64,000 nt of DNA. Source: Providencia alcalifaciens. GTDB taxonomy: Bacteria > Pseudomonadota > Gammaproteobacteria > Enterobacterales > Enterobacteriaceae. The position numbers were made by a program, and so were the translations under genes. Positions 1-12,388 of the stretch are shown piece by piece. A model generated the notes under the pieces. That model saw nothing but the letters and a program-made list of their open reading frames with translations, searched no databases and had not been told where the DNA came from. The first letter of the stretch is position 1; every line of letters starts with the position of its first letter. The stretch covers positions 2,790,001-2,854,000 of the forward strand of contig NZ_CP084296.1 of the NCBI RefSeq assembly GCF_020271745.1. Reading direction: 5' to 3'.

Positions 1-500
1 TTGACGATCAGCGCTAATAAGCCCCCAATGGCACAGGCGAAGAGTCCGAATAAGGTGTTACGGAAATAGTGCCCAACTAAGCAGCTGTAATCAGCTTTCC
101 AGGTTCCTGTAGCTTGGCGGTTTTGCATCCAAGGCAATATGAAAAAAATCAGGACAGTGAGTGTCGAAATAGAAAGGAATGCATCATTGTTGTCAGAAAT
201 ACCAATATCAAGGCTTTGCCAAGTATTGATCCAAAAAACAAGCACAATCGTTAGGATAATATTGAGATAAAACACCGCTTGTTTGGCATTGGTAATAAGA
301 AAACTGATAACCGAAGGAACAAAAATAGCCAACATCATGGGTAAATAAGCCCATGTAGGGCTTAATGGAATTTCGATGGAATAATCAAGCGTGGCGGTGA
401 TGACAATTCCTTGAATAACCGATAGCAAGATAACAATGAAATACGCCAGCTTATTAAGTGAACCCATAAAGTTGGGCTCTTTTTGCGATTGAGGCTCCAT
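1..500 (-). CDS. Integral membrane protein, partial (possibly DUF4153 family)
   Basis: The gene begins at the ATG whose complement is at 498-500 and runs off the left edge, leaving 166 codons. A strong ribosome binding site (AAGGAAGTG) lies just upstream. The visible part has about five hydrophobic segments separated by short polar loops (for example LAYFIVILLSVIQGIVI and AVFYLNIILTIVLVFW), with no signal peptide, so it is an inner-membrane protein. Spacing and composition recall DUF4153 proteins, but the diagnostic C-terminal part is missing; the family is a guess, the membrane protein itself is clear. In E. coli cydD lies next to trxB; this is not CydD. Confidence 0.6.
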   Translation of the reverse strand, partial: MEPQSQKEPNFMGSLNKLAYFIVILLSVIQGIVITATLDYSIEIPLSPTWAYLPMMLAIFVPSVISFLITNAKQAVFYLNIILTIVLVFWINTWQSLDIGISDNNDAFLSISTLTVLIFFILPWMQNRQATGTWKADYSCLVGHYFRNTLFGLFACAIGGLLALIV

Positions 501-625
501 ATCACTTCCTTATTTGAATGAAGAAGACAATAAAATGGAGTATAGGCATGGGGTAAAAAGAGGAAAATAAACTTGCTCCTAATTCAGGATGGAATAGAGC
601 TTTATTTTTTGAGGCCAGAATAAAT

Positions 626-684
626 AAAAAGCCCCATTCTATTTCGCTGCGAACTTTAACGAATCACAGCGCAAAAATGGGGCT
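626..684 (-). terminator. Intrinsic terminator of trxB
   Basis: The arms GCCCCATT and AATGGGGC close a long hairpin with an inner stem (CGCTG/CAGCG). On the minus strand it is followed by TTTTTATTTATT, just after the trxB stop. Confidence 0.8.
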
Positions 685-707
685 TCAAGGTATTTCAGAT
701 AAGGAAA

Positions 708-2222
<1,515 letters not shown>

Positions 2223-2717
2223 ATGATTGACAATAAAAAGCGTCCTGGCAAAGACCTTGACCGTATTGACAGGAATATACTGAACGAATTACAAAAAGAT
2301 GGGCGTATCTCTAACGTTGAGCTATCTAAGCGTGTTGGTTTATCTCCAACGCCATGTTTAGAGCGTGTTCGTCGTCTTGAAAGACAGGGTTTCATTTCTG
2401 GCTATACTGCACTGTTAAATCCACACTATTTAGATGCATCGCTGCTGGTTTTCGTTGAAATTACCTTAAACCGTGGCGCGCCAGATGTGTTCGAACAATT
2501 CAACACAGCAGTTCAAAAACTTGAAGAAATTCAAGAATGTCATCTCGTTTCCGGTGACTTTGACTATCTGTTGAAAACGCGTGTGCCAGATATGTCCGCA
2601 TATCGTAAACTGCTAGGTGAAACTTTATTGCGCCTTCCGGGTGTAAACGATACTCGTACCTACGTAGTTATGGAAGAAGTGAAACAAAGCAACCGTTTAG
2701 TGATTAAAACTCGCTAA
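2223..2717 (+). CDS. lrp: Leucine-responsive regulatory protein
   Basis: Global transcription regulator of amino-acid metabolism, fimbriae and transport. At 164 residues it has the full family length. An N-terminal AsnC-type winged helix-turn-helix (about 15-65; DRIDRNILNELQKDGRISN and LSKRVGLSPTPCLERV) is followed by the RAM ligand-binding domain (about 75-155), including the GDFDYLLKTRVPD loop. It is near-identical in pattern to enterobacterial Lrp. Its place between trxB and ftsK is conserved across Enterobacterales. Confidence 0.98.
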   Translation: MIDNKKRPGKDLDRIDRNILNELQKDGRISNVELSKRVGLSPTPCLERVRRLERQGFISGYTALLNPHYLDASLLVFVEITLNRGAPDVFEQFNTAVQKLEEIQECHLVSGDFDYLLKTRVPDMSAYRKLLGETLLRLPGVNDTRTYVVMEEVKQSNRLVIKTR

Positions 2718-3129
2718 TTGCACTTTGTGTTCATCATTCCTGCACAGCAATCTGCATTGTTGTCGCACTGCTGTTTCAACGCTGGGTTTACTCAGCGTTG
2801 TTCCGTTTTTAAGCGCTATAATCTTTCACTTCAATTATCCCAATGATTCTTTTTCGAATATTCTCTGGTCACTGTCCGAGATAGACTCAAAATTAGTCAG
2901 AAATTTTCATTTCAATGTATTGATTTTAAAACTATAAACAATTAAGAATTTTGACCCTAAATAGAGTTTGAAACCCTATTCGTAAGATGAAATACTGAGT
3001 CTTATGGTCTCTATGGTGTGATAATTTGTCTTAATCTCCTTAAAGCAGGCGCGTTTAGGGGATTAGTGTTAGAATAATCATAGGATAATCACGTATTAAG
3101 CAAGAACATCAGTCAGTAAAGAAACAATA
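2718..3129. other. lrp-ftsK intergenic region
   Basis: This 412-base region holds the lrp terminator at its start; the rest is AT-rich and presumably contains the ftsK promoter. A 70-codon open frame here (2725-2937) has no recognisable content or binding site and is not called. Confidence 0.4.
2777..2810 (+). terminator. Intrinsic terminator of lrp
   Basis: Perfect 8-bp stem CAACGCTG/CAGCGTTG with an 8-base loop, followed by TTCCGTTTTT, 60 bases after the lrp stop. Confidence 0.75.
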
Positions 3130-6100
3130 ATGAGCCAAGAATATACCGAAGATAAGTACATCAAATTTAAAAAACTCAGTAGCGGCAGACGGCTATTAGA
3201 GGTGATTTTGTTGGCAATCTGCCTCTGTGCGATTTTTCTTATGGTCGCGCTATGGAGTTTTAATCCTTCAGACCCGAGTTGGTCGCAAACTAACTGGGAT
3301 GCCCCCGTCAAAAATTTAGGGGGAAGTATTGGCTCATGGAGTGCGGATATCCTGTTTTCTGCATTTGGTATTCTCGCGTTTGCGATCCCGCCATTATTGT
3401 TACTCGGGTGTTGGGCAATTTATCACTATGAAAGCCAGCGCCGCTATATTGACTTTTTCTCACTTTCTTTACGCCTTATTGGCGGGTTAGCGCTGATCCT
3501 TTCATCTTGTGGCTTAGCGGCGCTTAACTTTGATGATTTACCTAATTTCGCTTCTGGCGGGGTCATTGGTAGCGTATTCAGTAATGCAATTATGCCGTGG
3601 TTTAACTCATTGGGCGCTACCTTGGCGCTGTTATTCCTCTGGGCAATCAGTTTCACCCTATTCACGGGTTGGTCTTGGCTGACTATTGCAGAAAAAATTG
3701 GAGCAGGGATATTACTCCCTATCACATTGCTAACAAACCGTGCCCGTGGTGATGAACTTGATGACTACGATTATGATGTTGAAGAAACGGAAGAGGCGCT
3801 ACAGCGTGCTCAAATCGCTGAACATCAAGCAAATGATGAAAACCACCAATTTGATGCGGATGATGTACTGTTTTCTGCGCCAACAGTCTCTGAGCTCGTT
3901 TCTGAGGATGTGCAGCCTGCGGCTGAGTCACAGGTTATGGTTGATCCTCTATTAACGGCTGCACCGCAATCCGTTATTGAGTCAGTCCAGCCAAGCGCTT
4001 CTTTGGCAGAGCAGCCTACTTTTACTGCTCAGCCAACAGAAAGTACAACCTTACCGACATTCTCGGCGACGGAAGAACCGCAAACTTACCATTTTGAAGT
4101 GCCTGATGACTATCCGCCTCAAGTGGCACCGACCCAGGCATTTTCTCCTGCGCCTGCTATGCCTCAAGAACCGACATTTACGCCTGAGCCCATTTTTGCG
4201 CCAGAACCTGTTTTTGAGCCTAAACCGGCAGCTCCAGTATTGACATCGCCACAGTTTGCACCAGTAGAGCCCACTATTGATATGGGAAGTCCTGACGTGA
4301 GTGAATCATCGGTAACTAACCGTGTTGCCGATCCTGCGGCGCTAGCCGCTGCGGGTATTTCGATTGCAGCGATGGAACGCCACGCACAAGTGAAAAAGAA
4401 TCTGGAGCCAGAATTACCTCGCCCAAATCCGGTTCGCTTACCGACTCGCCGTGAGCTGTATGGTATTCGTATTCCATCTCAGCGTGATGCGGAGCTTCAG
4501 CGTCGTCAAGAAGAGGCATCTCAGCGTGAACAGGCTTATCAGCAATGGTCTGTTACTGAACAACCTGAAAATGAAGTAAAAACTGACGATGAGTTAGAGC
4601 AAGAAAGGTTACTGCGCGTTCAGTTCTTAGAGCAGCAACGTCAACGCTACGGTGAGCCAGAAACAAATGTGCAGAGTTTTGACGCTGCATTCCAGGTTAA
4701 CCAGCCCGCAGCTGATTTTGTTCCAGATTCAGGTATGGCACCAGAGGCAGAAACTCATCAGAATGATATACCCGCGAGTACGTTTACTCAGCCAGAAATT
4801 GAACATCGTTGGGCGTCTGCCCCAGCATTTACGCCAGCTTTTGAGCCTACAGAACAAATAGCGCCAACAGAGCCAGCTTCACCTTCAGATATCCATCGTT
4901 TTACTGCCCATGCAGATGATGAGCATGAGCTTGATAATGATGTGGATGATTTTGAACCTAAGATTGATTTAAGTACGTCATTATCGGCATTTGAGCGTTT
5001 CTCGCCGGTGGATGATTTAGTGGATGATGAGCCAGCAGCGCCGCTATTTATGCCATCATTTACCGAACCGCCAGTGCAAGCTCGTTCGATAACACAAGAA
5101 CAGCCGATAATACCTGTGCATAATGGAAATGAATTTGTTGCTCATCCTGCGGGGCAACCTCAAACTGCAGCACAGCAGCCACAGCAGCCACAGCAGCCAC
5201 AGCAGCCACAGCAGCCACAGCAGCCACAGCAGCCACAGCAGCCACAGCAGCCACAGCAGCCACAGCAAGATAGCTTATTCCACCCATTCTTAGTGCGTAA
5301 CGACCAGCCGTTACCGAAACCAACCACGCCGATGCCATCTCTTGACCTGCTAGCGAGTCCACCTGAGCAAGAAGAGCCAGTGGATATGTTCAAATTAGAG
5401 CAAACCGCAAGGTTAATTGAAGCACGTTTGAATGATTATCGGGTTAAAGCTGAAGTCGTTGGTTTCTCTCCAGGTCCGGTAATCACCCGTTTTGAGTTGG
5501 ATCTTGCGCCGGGAGTGAAAGCGGCTCGAATTTCCACGTTATCCCGAGATCTTGCACGCTCATTGTCGACGACAGCGGTTCGTGTTGTTGAGGTGATCCC
5601 GGGTAAACCCTATGTTGGTCTAGAATTACCGAACGAAAAACGTCAAACCGTTTATTTGAGTGAAGTTTTAGATTGTGATGATTTTAGAAAAAATCCATCG
5701 CCACTGACGATTGTATTAGGGAAAGATATTGAAGGTGACCCAGTTGTTGCTGACTTGGCAAAAATGCCTCACTTATTAGTAGCTGGTACGACAGGTTCAG
5801 GTAAATCTGTTGGGGTCAACGCGATGATCCTCAGTATCTTATATAAAGCGAAGCCTGAAGATGTGCGCTTTATTATGATAGACCCGAAAATGCTGGAACT
5901 TTCTATCTATGAAGGGATCCCTCACCTGTTAACTGAAGTAGTCACTGACATGAAAGATGCGGCAAATGCGCTGCGTTGGTGTGTCAATGAAATGGAACGC
6001 CGTTATAAACTGATGTCAGCTTTAGGTGTACGTAATCTTGCAGGTTACAACGATAAGATTAAAGCGGCGGCGGAGATGAATCGCCCAATCCCTGACCCAT

Positions 6101-6810
6101 TCTGGAAACCGGGCGACAGTATGGATATGGAGCATCCAATGCTGAAAAAAGAGCCTTATATCGTGGTGATGGTGGATGAATTTGCTGACTTAATGATGAC
6201 CGCAGGGAAAAAAGTGGAAGAGCTGATTGCACGCTTGGCACAAAAAGCACGTGCAGCAGGTATCCACCTCGTTTTAGCTACCCAACGTCCATCGGTTGAT
6301 ATCATTACAGGGTTAATTAAAGCTAATATTCCAACGCGTATCGCCTTTACAGTATCGAGTAAAATTGACTCGCGCACTATTCTTGACCAAGGCGGCGCTG
6401 AATCACTATTGGGTATGGGAGATATGTTATATCTGCCACCAAACTCATCTATTCCAGTGCGTGTTCATGGGGCATTTGTCCGTGATCAAGAAGTTCACGC
6501 TGTCGTAAATGATTGGAAAGCGCGTGGAAAACCACAATATATTGATAGCATCATAACGTGTAGCGATGATAGTGAAGGTGGTGGCAGTTCAGATAATGGT
6601 GATGAAGATCTCGACCCATTATTTGACCAAGCTGTCGAATTTGTTGTTGAAAAACAAAGGGTATCTATCTCCGGTGTACAACGTCAATTCCGCATCGGTT
6701 ACAACCGTGCAGCTCGGATTGTTGAGCAAATGGAAGACCAAGGGATTGTCAGTGAACCGGGGCATAATGGCAACCGAGAAGTATTAGCTCCGCCATCAAT
6801 GGGATATTAA
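3130..6810 (+). CDS. ftsK: DNA translocase FtsK
   Basis: Septum-anchored DNA pump that coordinates cell division with XerCD/dif chromosome resolution. The N-terminal membrane domain (about 1-200) has four to five TM helices; the start MSQEYTEDK matches E. coli FtsK. A long Pro/Gln/Glu-rich linker (about 200-740) contains ten perfect QQP repeats (residues 682-711). The motor domain carries Walker A GTTGSGKS at 886-893 and Walker [12 protein letters not shown]. The C-terminal gamma winged helix ([18 protein letters not shown]) recognises KOPS. At 1226 residues it is slightly shorter than E. coli FtsK (1329), the difference lying in the linker. Confidence 0.98.
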   Translation: MSQEYTEDKYIKFKKLSSGRRLLEVILLAICLCAIFLMVALWSFNPSDPSWSQTNWDAPVKNLGGSIGSWSADILFSAFGILAFAIPPLLLLGCWAIYHYESQRRYIDFFSLSLRLIGGLALILSSCGLAALNFDDLPNFASGGVIGSVFSNAIMPWFNSLGATLALLFLWAISFTLFTGWSWLTIAEKIGAGILLPITLLTNRARGDELDDYDYDVEETEEALQRAQIAEHQANDENHQFDADDVLFSAPTVSELVSEDVQPAAESQVMVDPLLTAAPQSVIESVQPSASLAEQPTFTAQPTESTTLPTFSATEEPQTYHFEVPDDYPPQVAPTQAFSPAPAMPQEPTFTPEPIFAPEPVFEPKPAAPVLTSPQFAPVEPTIDMGSPDVSESSVTNRVADPAALAAAGISIAAMERHAQVKKNLEPELPRPNPVRLPTRRELYGIRIPSQRDAELQRRQEEASQREQAYQQWSVTEQPENEVKTDDELEQERLLRVQFLEQQRQRYGEPETNVQSFDAAFQVNQPAADFVPDSGMAPEAETHQNDIPASTFTQPEIEHRWASAPAFTPAFEPTEQIAPTEPASPSDIHRFTAHADDEHELDNDVDDFEPKIDLSTSLSAFERFSPVDDLVDDEPAAPLFMPSFTEPPVQARSITQEQPIIPVHNGNEFVAHPAGQPQTAAQQPQQPQQPQQPQQPQQPQQPQQPQQPQQPQQDSLFHPFLVRNDQPLPKPTTPMPSLDLLASPPEQEEPVDMFKLEQTARLIEARLNDYRVKAEVVGFSPGPVITRFELDLAPGVKAARISTLSRDLARSLSTTAVRVVEVIPGKPYVGLELPNEKRQTVYLSEVLDCDDFRKNPSPLTIVLGKDIEGDPVVADLAKMPHLLVAGTTGSGKSVGVNAMILSILYKAKPEDVRFIMIDPKMLELSIYEGIPHLLTEVVTDMKDAANALRWCVNEMERRYKLMSALGVRNLAGYNDKIKAAAEMNRPIPDPFWKPGDSMDMEHPMLKKEPYIVVMVDEFADLMMTAGKKVEELIARLAQKARAAGIHLVLATQRPSVDIITGLIKANIPTRIAFTVSSKIDSRTILDQGGAESLLGMGDMLYLPPNSSIPVRVHGAFVRDQEVHAVVNDWKARGKPQYIDSIITCSDDSEGGGSSDNGDEDLDPLFDQAVEFVVEKQRVSISGVQRQFRIGYNRAARIVEQMEDQGIVSEPGHNGNREVLAPPSMGY
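5173..5262 (+). repeat. In-frame 9-bp tandem repeat in ftsK
   Basis: Ten perfect copies of CAGCAGCCA encode (Gln-Gln-Pro)10 in the FtsK linker, followed by one partial CAGCAA. The copies are identical at the nucleotide level, suggesting recent slippage expansion; a length polymorphism would stay in frame. Confidence 0.95.
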
Positions 6811-6839
6811 TATTTCATGTGCTAATTGCTGGTTTAATT

Positions 6840-6869
6840 CAAGGGGTGTATAAAGACATACGCCCCTTG
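6840..6869 (+). terminator. Hairpin after ftsK
   Basis: CAAGGGGTGTAT pairs with ATACGCCCCTTG (one G-U pair) around a 6-base loop, then GGTATTAATTTT. The T-tract is interrupted, so some read-through to lolA is likely. Confidence 0.55.
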
Positions 6870-6896
6870 TGGTATTAATTTTAAGGTCTTTTCTCG

Positions 6897-7517
6897 ATGA
6901 AAAAAATGATGTTGTTAGGTGCATTAGCCCTGAGTTTAAACGTAGGTCAAGTATTGGCAGATGCGAGTCAAGACCTTCAAGATCGTCTGAGTAAAGTAAA
7001 TAGCTTCCAAGCGAGCTTCTCTCAGAAAGTGACTAGCCCAGAAGGTGATCTTATCCAAGAGGGAGTCGGTGATTTGTGGATTGAACGCCCTAACTTATTT
7101 AACTGGAATATGACTTCACCGGATGAAAGTGTTTTGGTATCAGACGGTAAAAATCTGTGGTTTTACAACCCATTTGTTGAGCAAGTGACGGTGACAAACT
7201 TAGCCGATGCTACCCAAGATACGCCATTCCTGCTATTAACACGCAACAATCCGCAGGATTGGAAACAGTATTCTATTGTCCAACAGGGTAATACGTTTGA
7301 TCTGAAACCAAAACAATCGAATGGGACATTAAAAAGTTTCTCTATTACGGTTAACCCGCAAGGGACGATTGAGAAATTTGCGGCTGTTGAACAAGACGGA
7401 CAAACCAGCGCGTATCAATTAAAACAGCAAAAAAATGGCCCAGTTGACCCAGGTAAATTCAAATTTACGGTACCAAAAGGGGTCACTTTGGATGACCAGC
7501 GTTCTCGCGCTCACTAA
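6897..7517 (+). CDS. lolA: Outer-membrane lipoprotein carrier protein
   Basis: Periplasmic chaperone that takes mature lipoproteins from LolCDE and hands them to LolB. The signal peptide has Lys-Lys, a hydrophobic core and probable cleavage after VLA (residue 21), leaving [10 protein letters not shown]. The mature part has the conserved [15 protein letters not shown] strand, IERPNLFNW and the C-terminal KGVTLDDQR. At 206 residues it has the normal length. It is followed after 24 bases by rarA, so the two are probably co-transcribed, as in E. coli. Confidence 0.97.
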   Translation: MKKMMLLGALALSLNVGQVLADASQDLQDRLSKVNSFQASFSQKVTSPEGDLIQEGVGDLWIERPNLFNWNMTSPDESVLVSDGKNLWFYNPFVEQVTVTNLADATQDTPFLLLTRNNPQDWKQYSIVQQGNTFDLKPKQSNGTLKSFSITVNPQGTIEKFAAVEQDGQTSAYQLKQQKNGPVDPGKFKFTVPKGVTLDDQRSRAH

Positions 7518-7541
7518 TCTCTAGGGGGTAAAGAGAGTCTC

Positions 7542-8885
7542 GTGGGTAACTTATCTCTTGATTTTTCACAAAATGAATTTCAACCTCTGGCTGCGCGTAT
7601 GCGGCCAGAAACCCTTGAACAATATATCGGTCAAACGCATTTACTTGCCGAAGGTAAACCATTACCACGTGCGATTAAGGCGGGTCATTTACACTCAATG
7701 ATCTTGTGGGGACCTCCGGGAACGGGGAAAACTACCTTGGCTGAAATTATTGGCCACTACGCACAAGCGGATATCGAGCGTATTTCTGCGGTAACGTCGG
7801 GGATCAAAGAGATCCGTGAATCTATCGAAAAAGCGCGCCAAAACCGTAGTGCGGGACGAAGAACCATTTTGTTTGTGGATGAAGTTCACCGCTTTAATAA
7901 AAGCCAGCAAGATGCTTTTTTACCTCATATTGAAGACGGTACCATCACTTTTATTGGTGCGACTACCGAAAACCCATCATTCGAACTCAACTCGGCACTG
8001 CTTTCTCGCGCAAGAGTCTATCTATTAAAATCTTTAGAAAGTAGTGAAATTGAAGAGGTGCTATTGCAGGCATTAGGCGATAGCAGTCGGGGTTTGGGAG
8101 GGCAAAATATCGTTCTCCCAGATAGTACCCGAAAAATGATTGCCGACTTGGTGAATGGGGATGCAAGGCGCTCATTGAATTTGCTGGAAATGATGTCGGA
8201 TATGGCGGAGGCGGATAATCAAGGTCAACGAGTGCTAACCGCCGAGTTACTCAAAGAAGTGAGTGGCGAACGCGCGGCGCGTTTCGACAATAAGGGTGAT
8301 CGGTACTATGACTTAATTTCTGCTCTGCATAAATCAGTTCGTGGTTCAGCCCCCGATGCGGCGCTTTATTGGTATGCGCGGATTATTACCGCGGGCGGTG
8401 ATCCTCTATATGTGGCTCGCCGTTTGTTAGCAATTGCCTCTGAAGATGTGGGAAATGCGGATCCTCGAGCCATGCAAGTGGCGATTTCAGCATGGGACTG
8501 TTTTACTCGTGTAGGTCCGGCGGAAGGGGAGCGCGCGATTGCTCAAGCCATTGTTTACCTTGCGTGTGCACCGAAAAGCAATGCAGTTTACACCGCGTAT
8601 AAAGCCGCAATTAAAGATGCTCAAATGCAGCCAGATTATGATGTTCCTGAACATTTAAGAAATGCCCCTACCAAATTAATGAAAGAGTTAGGTGTCGGTA
8701 AAGAGTATCGTTATGCTCATGATGAACCTAATGCTTACGCGGCGGGTGAAAACTATTTCCCTGAGCCAATGAAAGCGACACAATACTATTACCCAACGGC
8801 ACGTGGGTTAGAAGGCAAAATTGCTGAAAAACTCGACTGGTTAGCCCAACAAGATCAAATTAGCGCAACAAAACGCTATCGCTAA
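7542..8885 (+). CDS. rarA: Replication-associated recombination protein A (AAA+ ATPase)
   Basis: Clamp-loader-like ATPase (MgsA/RarA) acting at stalled replication forks. The start is GTG at 7542 with GAGAG upstream; the N-terminus [12 protein letters not shown] matches the E. coli protein. Walker [10 protein letters not shown] is near residue 57, Walker B FVDEVHRF near 110, sensor 1 GATTENPSF follows, and the C-terminal tetramerisation domain ends in the conserved [12 protein letters not shown]. At 447 residues it is full length. Confidence 0.97.
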   Translation: MGNLSLDFSQNEFQPLAARMRPETLEQYIGQTHLLAEGKPLPRAIKAGHLHSMILWGPPGTGKTTLAEIIGHYAQADIERISAVTSGIKEIRESIEKARQNRSAGRRTILFVDEVHRFNKSQQDAFLPHIEDGTITFIGATTENPSFELNSALLSRARVYLLKSLESSEIEEVLLQALGDSSRGLGGQNIVLPDSTRKMIADLVNGDARRSLNLLEMMSDMAEADNQGQRVLTAELLKEVSGERAARFDNKGDRYYDLISALHKSVRGSAPDAALYWYARIITAGGDPLYVARRLLAIASEDVGNADPRAMQVAISAWDCFTRVGPAEGERAIAQAIVYLACAPKSNAVYTAYKAAIKDAQMQPDYDVPEHLRNAPTKLMKELGVGKEYRYAHDEPNAYAAGENYFPEPMKATQYYYPTARGLEGKIAEKLDWLAQQDQISATKRYR

Positions 8886-8927
8886 TCGGGTCAATGCGGT
8901 AAGGTTATAAAGCATTAAAATAATCTA

Positions 8928-8953
8928 AATATAACGCCGGAGCGCGTTATATT
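8928..8953 (+). terminator. Hairpin between rarA and serS
   Basis: Perfect 10-bp arms AATATAACGC/GCGTTATATT with a 6-base loop. There is no T-tract, so it is either a weak terminator of rarA or a structured serS leader. Confidence 0.4.
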
Positions 8954-8972
8954 CGCTCTCACAATTGACTAA

Positions 8973-10283
<1,311 letters not shown>

Positions 10284-10301
10284 TTGATATATTTGATGTT
10301 G

Positions 10302-10340
10302 AAGGCTGAGCTTGGTTTTAGACTGAGCTCAGCCTTTTTT
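10302..10340 (+). terminator. Intrinsic terminator of serS
   Basis: Arms AAGGCTGAGCT and AGCTCAGCC with a 13-base loop, followed by TTTTTT. Confidence 0.9.
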
Positions 10341-10372
10341 ATGAGTTTAACGGTATTGGCTATAATACAAAT

Positions 10373-10411
10373 ATTTGGCGCCAAATTTTCAAAGAAAAAA
10401 TGGCGCCAAAT
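10373..10411. repeat. GGCGCC inverted repeat pair
   Basis: The 14-bp palindrome ATTTGGCGCCAAAT (10373-10386) is echoed at 10400-10411 by ATGGCGCCAAAT. TTTGGCGCCA and TGGCGCCAAA can pair as a 10-bp stem with a 17-base loop. It sits just past the stop of the membrane-protein gene on the minus strand; no T-tract follows on either strand. Confidence 0.7.
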
Positions 10412-10420
10412 CTGTCTTAC

Positions 10421-11257
10421 TTACATAATCAATGAACTGGTCTGGGACTGTTTAGTATCGGTAAAAAAGATACTGCGGTATGTGCTGTAGTAAGTTGCGT
10501 ACATAATTGGCATCGAGATAAATAATCCTAAACCGAATGGGATAATGGAGACAAACATTAGCACCATGGCAATCAGGAAGAATAAGAAGCCGGGTAATAG
10601 GTTTTTCTTCACTGCCTGTAAGCTGGCGGAGATAGACGTGCCAATTTTGAAATCATGATTCATGATAAGCGCAGGGGCAAACCACGTTAATGCTGTGCCA
10701 AATAAGCTGGCTAATGCCATGACAATGCCTGCAAATACAAATGTTCCAGTTGATGCAAACAAGACTGCATCTGAAATACCATCGTATTGGTCAGCTTGCA
10801 TCACTAAGCTAAAAATGGCCGAGCCAGCAATAAGAAATGCAATTAACATTCCGACCATATTGGCAGCAAAGTTTATGGCGCCGATGGCAAATAGCTCACC
10901 AAATTTCTTTTGGAATCCTGAGAAAAGTAAGCCGATATCGACTTCGCCAGTTTTGCGTTGATTTTCACAAATCGCAATGATCCCCCCGACGAAAACTGGG
11001 GTAACAAAACTCACAAACATGCTGATAAGTGGCAGAAAAGCCATAGCAAAGATAATCAGGAAAAAGACAACGTTAATCAGGATCCACATGCCTAATTTTT
11101 CTTTGACCAGCGCCCACGCTTGGCTGATCCATTCAACACCTTCTCCTGCTTGAACGGCGCGAGGTTCAGGCGTAAATACAAAACTATCTACGGGCTCTTG
11201 AGGTGATGGCGTTACAGGTGATATGCCGTTATCGACATTATCGTGTTCATTATTCAT
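10421..11257 (-). CDS. BPSS1780 family membrane protein
   Basis: A 278-residue inner-membrane protein of unknown function. A polar N-terminal tail rich in Pro, Asn and Glu (about 1-40) is followed by the family-like stretch AGEGVEWISQAWALVKEKLGMW and then about six hydrophobic segments, several rich in Gly and Ala. The repeated pattern of paired helices fits the BPSS1780 family, assigned from memory. It stands alone between serS and pflA, with no visible partner gene. Confidence 0.7.
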   Translation of the reverse strand: MNNEHDNVDNGISPVTPSPQEPVDSFVFTPEPRAVQAGEGVEWISQAWALVKEKLGMWILINVVFFLIIFAMAFLPLISMFVSFVTPVFVGGIIAICENQRKTGEVDIGLLFSGFQKKFGELFAIGAINFAANMVGMLIAFLIAGSAIFSLVMQADQYDGISDAVLFASTGTFVFAGIVMALASLFGTALTWFAPALIMNHDFKIGTSISASLQAVKKNLLPGFLFFLIAMVLMFVSIIPFGLGLFISMPIMYATYYSTYRSIFFTDTKQSQTSSLIM

Positions 11258-11451
11258 GGTAAATGACCTATTCGTAGTGATGAATTAGCAATGTTTATTA
11301 TAGTGTTATGTTGCTATTGATTTATAAATTAAATTTAGCTTGGGAATTATGCCTAAAAACTCAATATTATCAAAGCAGAGTAATCTGGTTACGTGAGAGT
11401 CGGTAGGATTATGAGAGCAGGTAGCGTGGAGAGAAGAAGGGGATAATGAAC

Positions 11452-11473
11452 CAGGCTCCCCGAAGGAAGCCTA
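11452..11473 (-). terminator. Hairpin after pflA
   Basis: On the minus strand AGGCTTCC-TTCG-GGGAGCCT forms a stem (one U-G pair) closed by a TTCG tetraloop, directly downstream of the pflA stop. The T-tract is poor. Confidence 0.5.
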
Positions 11474-11481
11474 GTTTTAAA

Positions 11482-12276
11482 TTAGTACATGACTTTTTTG
11501 CCGTAGCTTTCGAGGATACTTTTTACTCTTTCCATCACCTCTTTTGACGGTGGTCTCACGCCATCAAGTTTGTATTCTTCACCCATAGTTTCCCATTTGT
11601 GTTTACCCAGCTCATGGTAAGGGAGCAACTCAATTTTTTCGATATTATCCATATCTTTGACAAACTCACCGAGCATATGGACTGAGTGGTCATCGTCACT
11701 CCAGCCTGGGACAACGACGTAACGGATCCACGTCTTTTGATTGCGCTTAGCAAGGTAGCGAGCAAATTCTAAGGTGCGATGATTGGAAACGCCCACGAGT
11801 TTTTGGTGGATCTCATCATCAAGCTGTTTTAAGTCAAGCATGACAAGATCAGTGACTTCCATCAGCTCATCAATGACTGGATCATAACGGCGAACAAATC
11901 CATTAGTGTCTAAGCAGGTATGGATGTTTTCTTTCTTACAAGCGCGGAACCAATCACGGACAAAATCAGCCTGTAAAATAGCTTCACCACCGGATGCCGT
12001 TACTCCGCCGCCTGTTGCGTTCATAAAGTGGCGGTAAGTGACGGCTTCTTTCATTAACTCATCAACGGTGACCATGTTACCAGTATGGGTATCCCACGTA
12101 TCACGGTTATGGCAATACAGGCAGCGCATTAGGCAGCCTTGGAAGAAGACAATAAAGCGGATCCCTGGCCCATCGACGGTACCGCAGGATTCGAAGGAGT
12201 GAATTCGTCCAAACATCGCAGGTGGCGAGGTAGTCGAAATTTCTGTCATTGGAATAGTATTTTGCGTTGTTGACAT
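11482..12276 (-). CDS. pflA: Pyruvate formate-lyase 1-activating enzyme
   Basis: Radical-SAM enzyme that generates the glycyl radical on PflB under anaerobiosis. The cluster-binding CxxxCxxC is at Cys48, Cys52 and Cys55 ([12 protein letters not shown]), and the [11 protein letters not shown] motif is intact. The C-terminal ESYGKKVMY matches the family. The frame starts about 18 residues upstream of the E. coli start (whose equivalent is [11 protein letters not shown]); neither the first ATG nor the two internal ones has a good binding site, so the N-terminus is uncertain. It follows pflB on the same strand, separated by a strong hairpin. Confidence 0.97.
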   Translation of the reverse strand: MSTTQNTIPMTEISTTSPPAMFGRIHSFESCGTVDGPGIRFIVFFQGCLMRCLYCHNRDTWDTHTGNMVTVDELMKEAVTYRHFMNATGGGVTASGGEAILQADFVRDWFRACKKENIHTCLDTNGFVRRYDPVIDELMEVTDLVMLDLKQLDDEIHQKLVGVSNHRTLEFARYLAKRNQKTWIRYVVVPGWSDDDHSVHMLGEFVKDMDNIEKIELLPYHELGKHKWETMGEEYKLDGVRPPSKEVMERVKSILESYGKKVMY

Positions 12277-12329
12277 AGCAGGAACTCACAGAATGTAGAA
12301 TTATAATTTATTATCTTTGACTAAGATAG

Positions 12330-12360
12330 AAAGGCCCCAATGGGAGGGGCCTTTTATTTA
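12330..12360 (-). terminator. Terminator between pflB and pflA
   Basis: AAGGCCCC and GGGGCCTT form an 8-bp GC-rich stem with a 7-base loop. T-rich sequence lies on both sides, more strongly on the plus strand. Attenuation between pflB and pflA would keep activase levels below those of PflB. Confidence 0.7.
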
Positions 12361-12388
12361 TTTTACGTTATAGAATCTTAGCAAAGTC

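Noticed and set aside
2725-2937. 70-codon frame after lrp
   Set aside because: Spans the lrp terminator, with no binding site or recognisable content.
5173-5262. Tandem repeat considered as a CRISPR array
   Set aside because: The unit is 9 bp with no spacers and lies in frame inside ftsK.
5060-5362. Long minus-strand frames opposite the ftsK QQP repeat, one Ala-Val-Ala-rich and one Cys-Gly-rich
   Set aside because: Mirror translations of the CAGCAGCCA repeat in other frames; no start signal and no conserved content.
10284-10490. 68-codon frame after serS
   Set aside because: Begins immediately after the serS stop, runs through its terminator and into the antisense gene.
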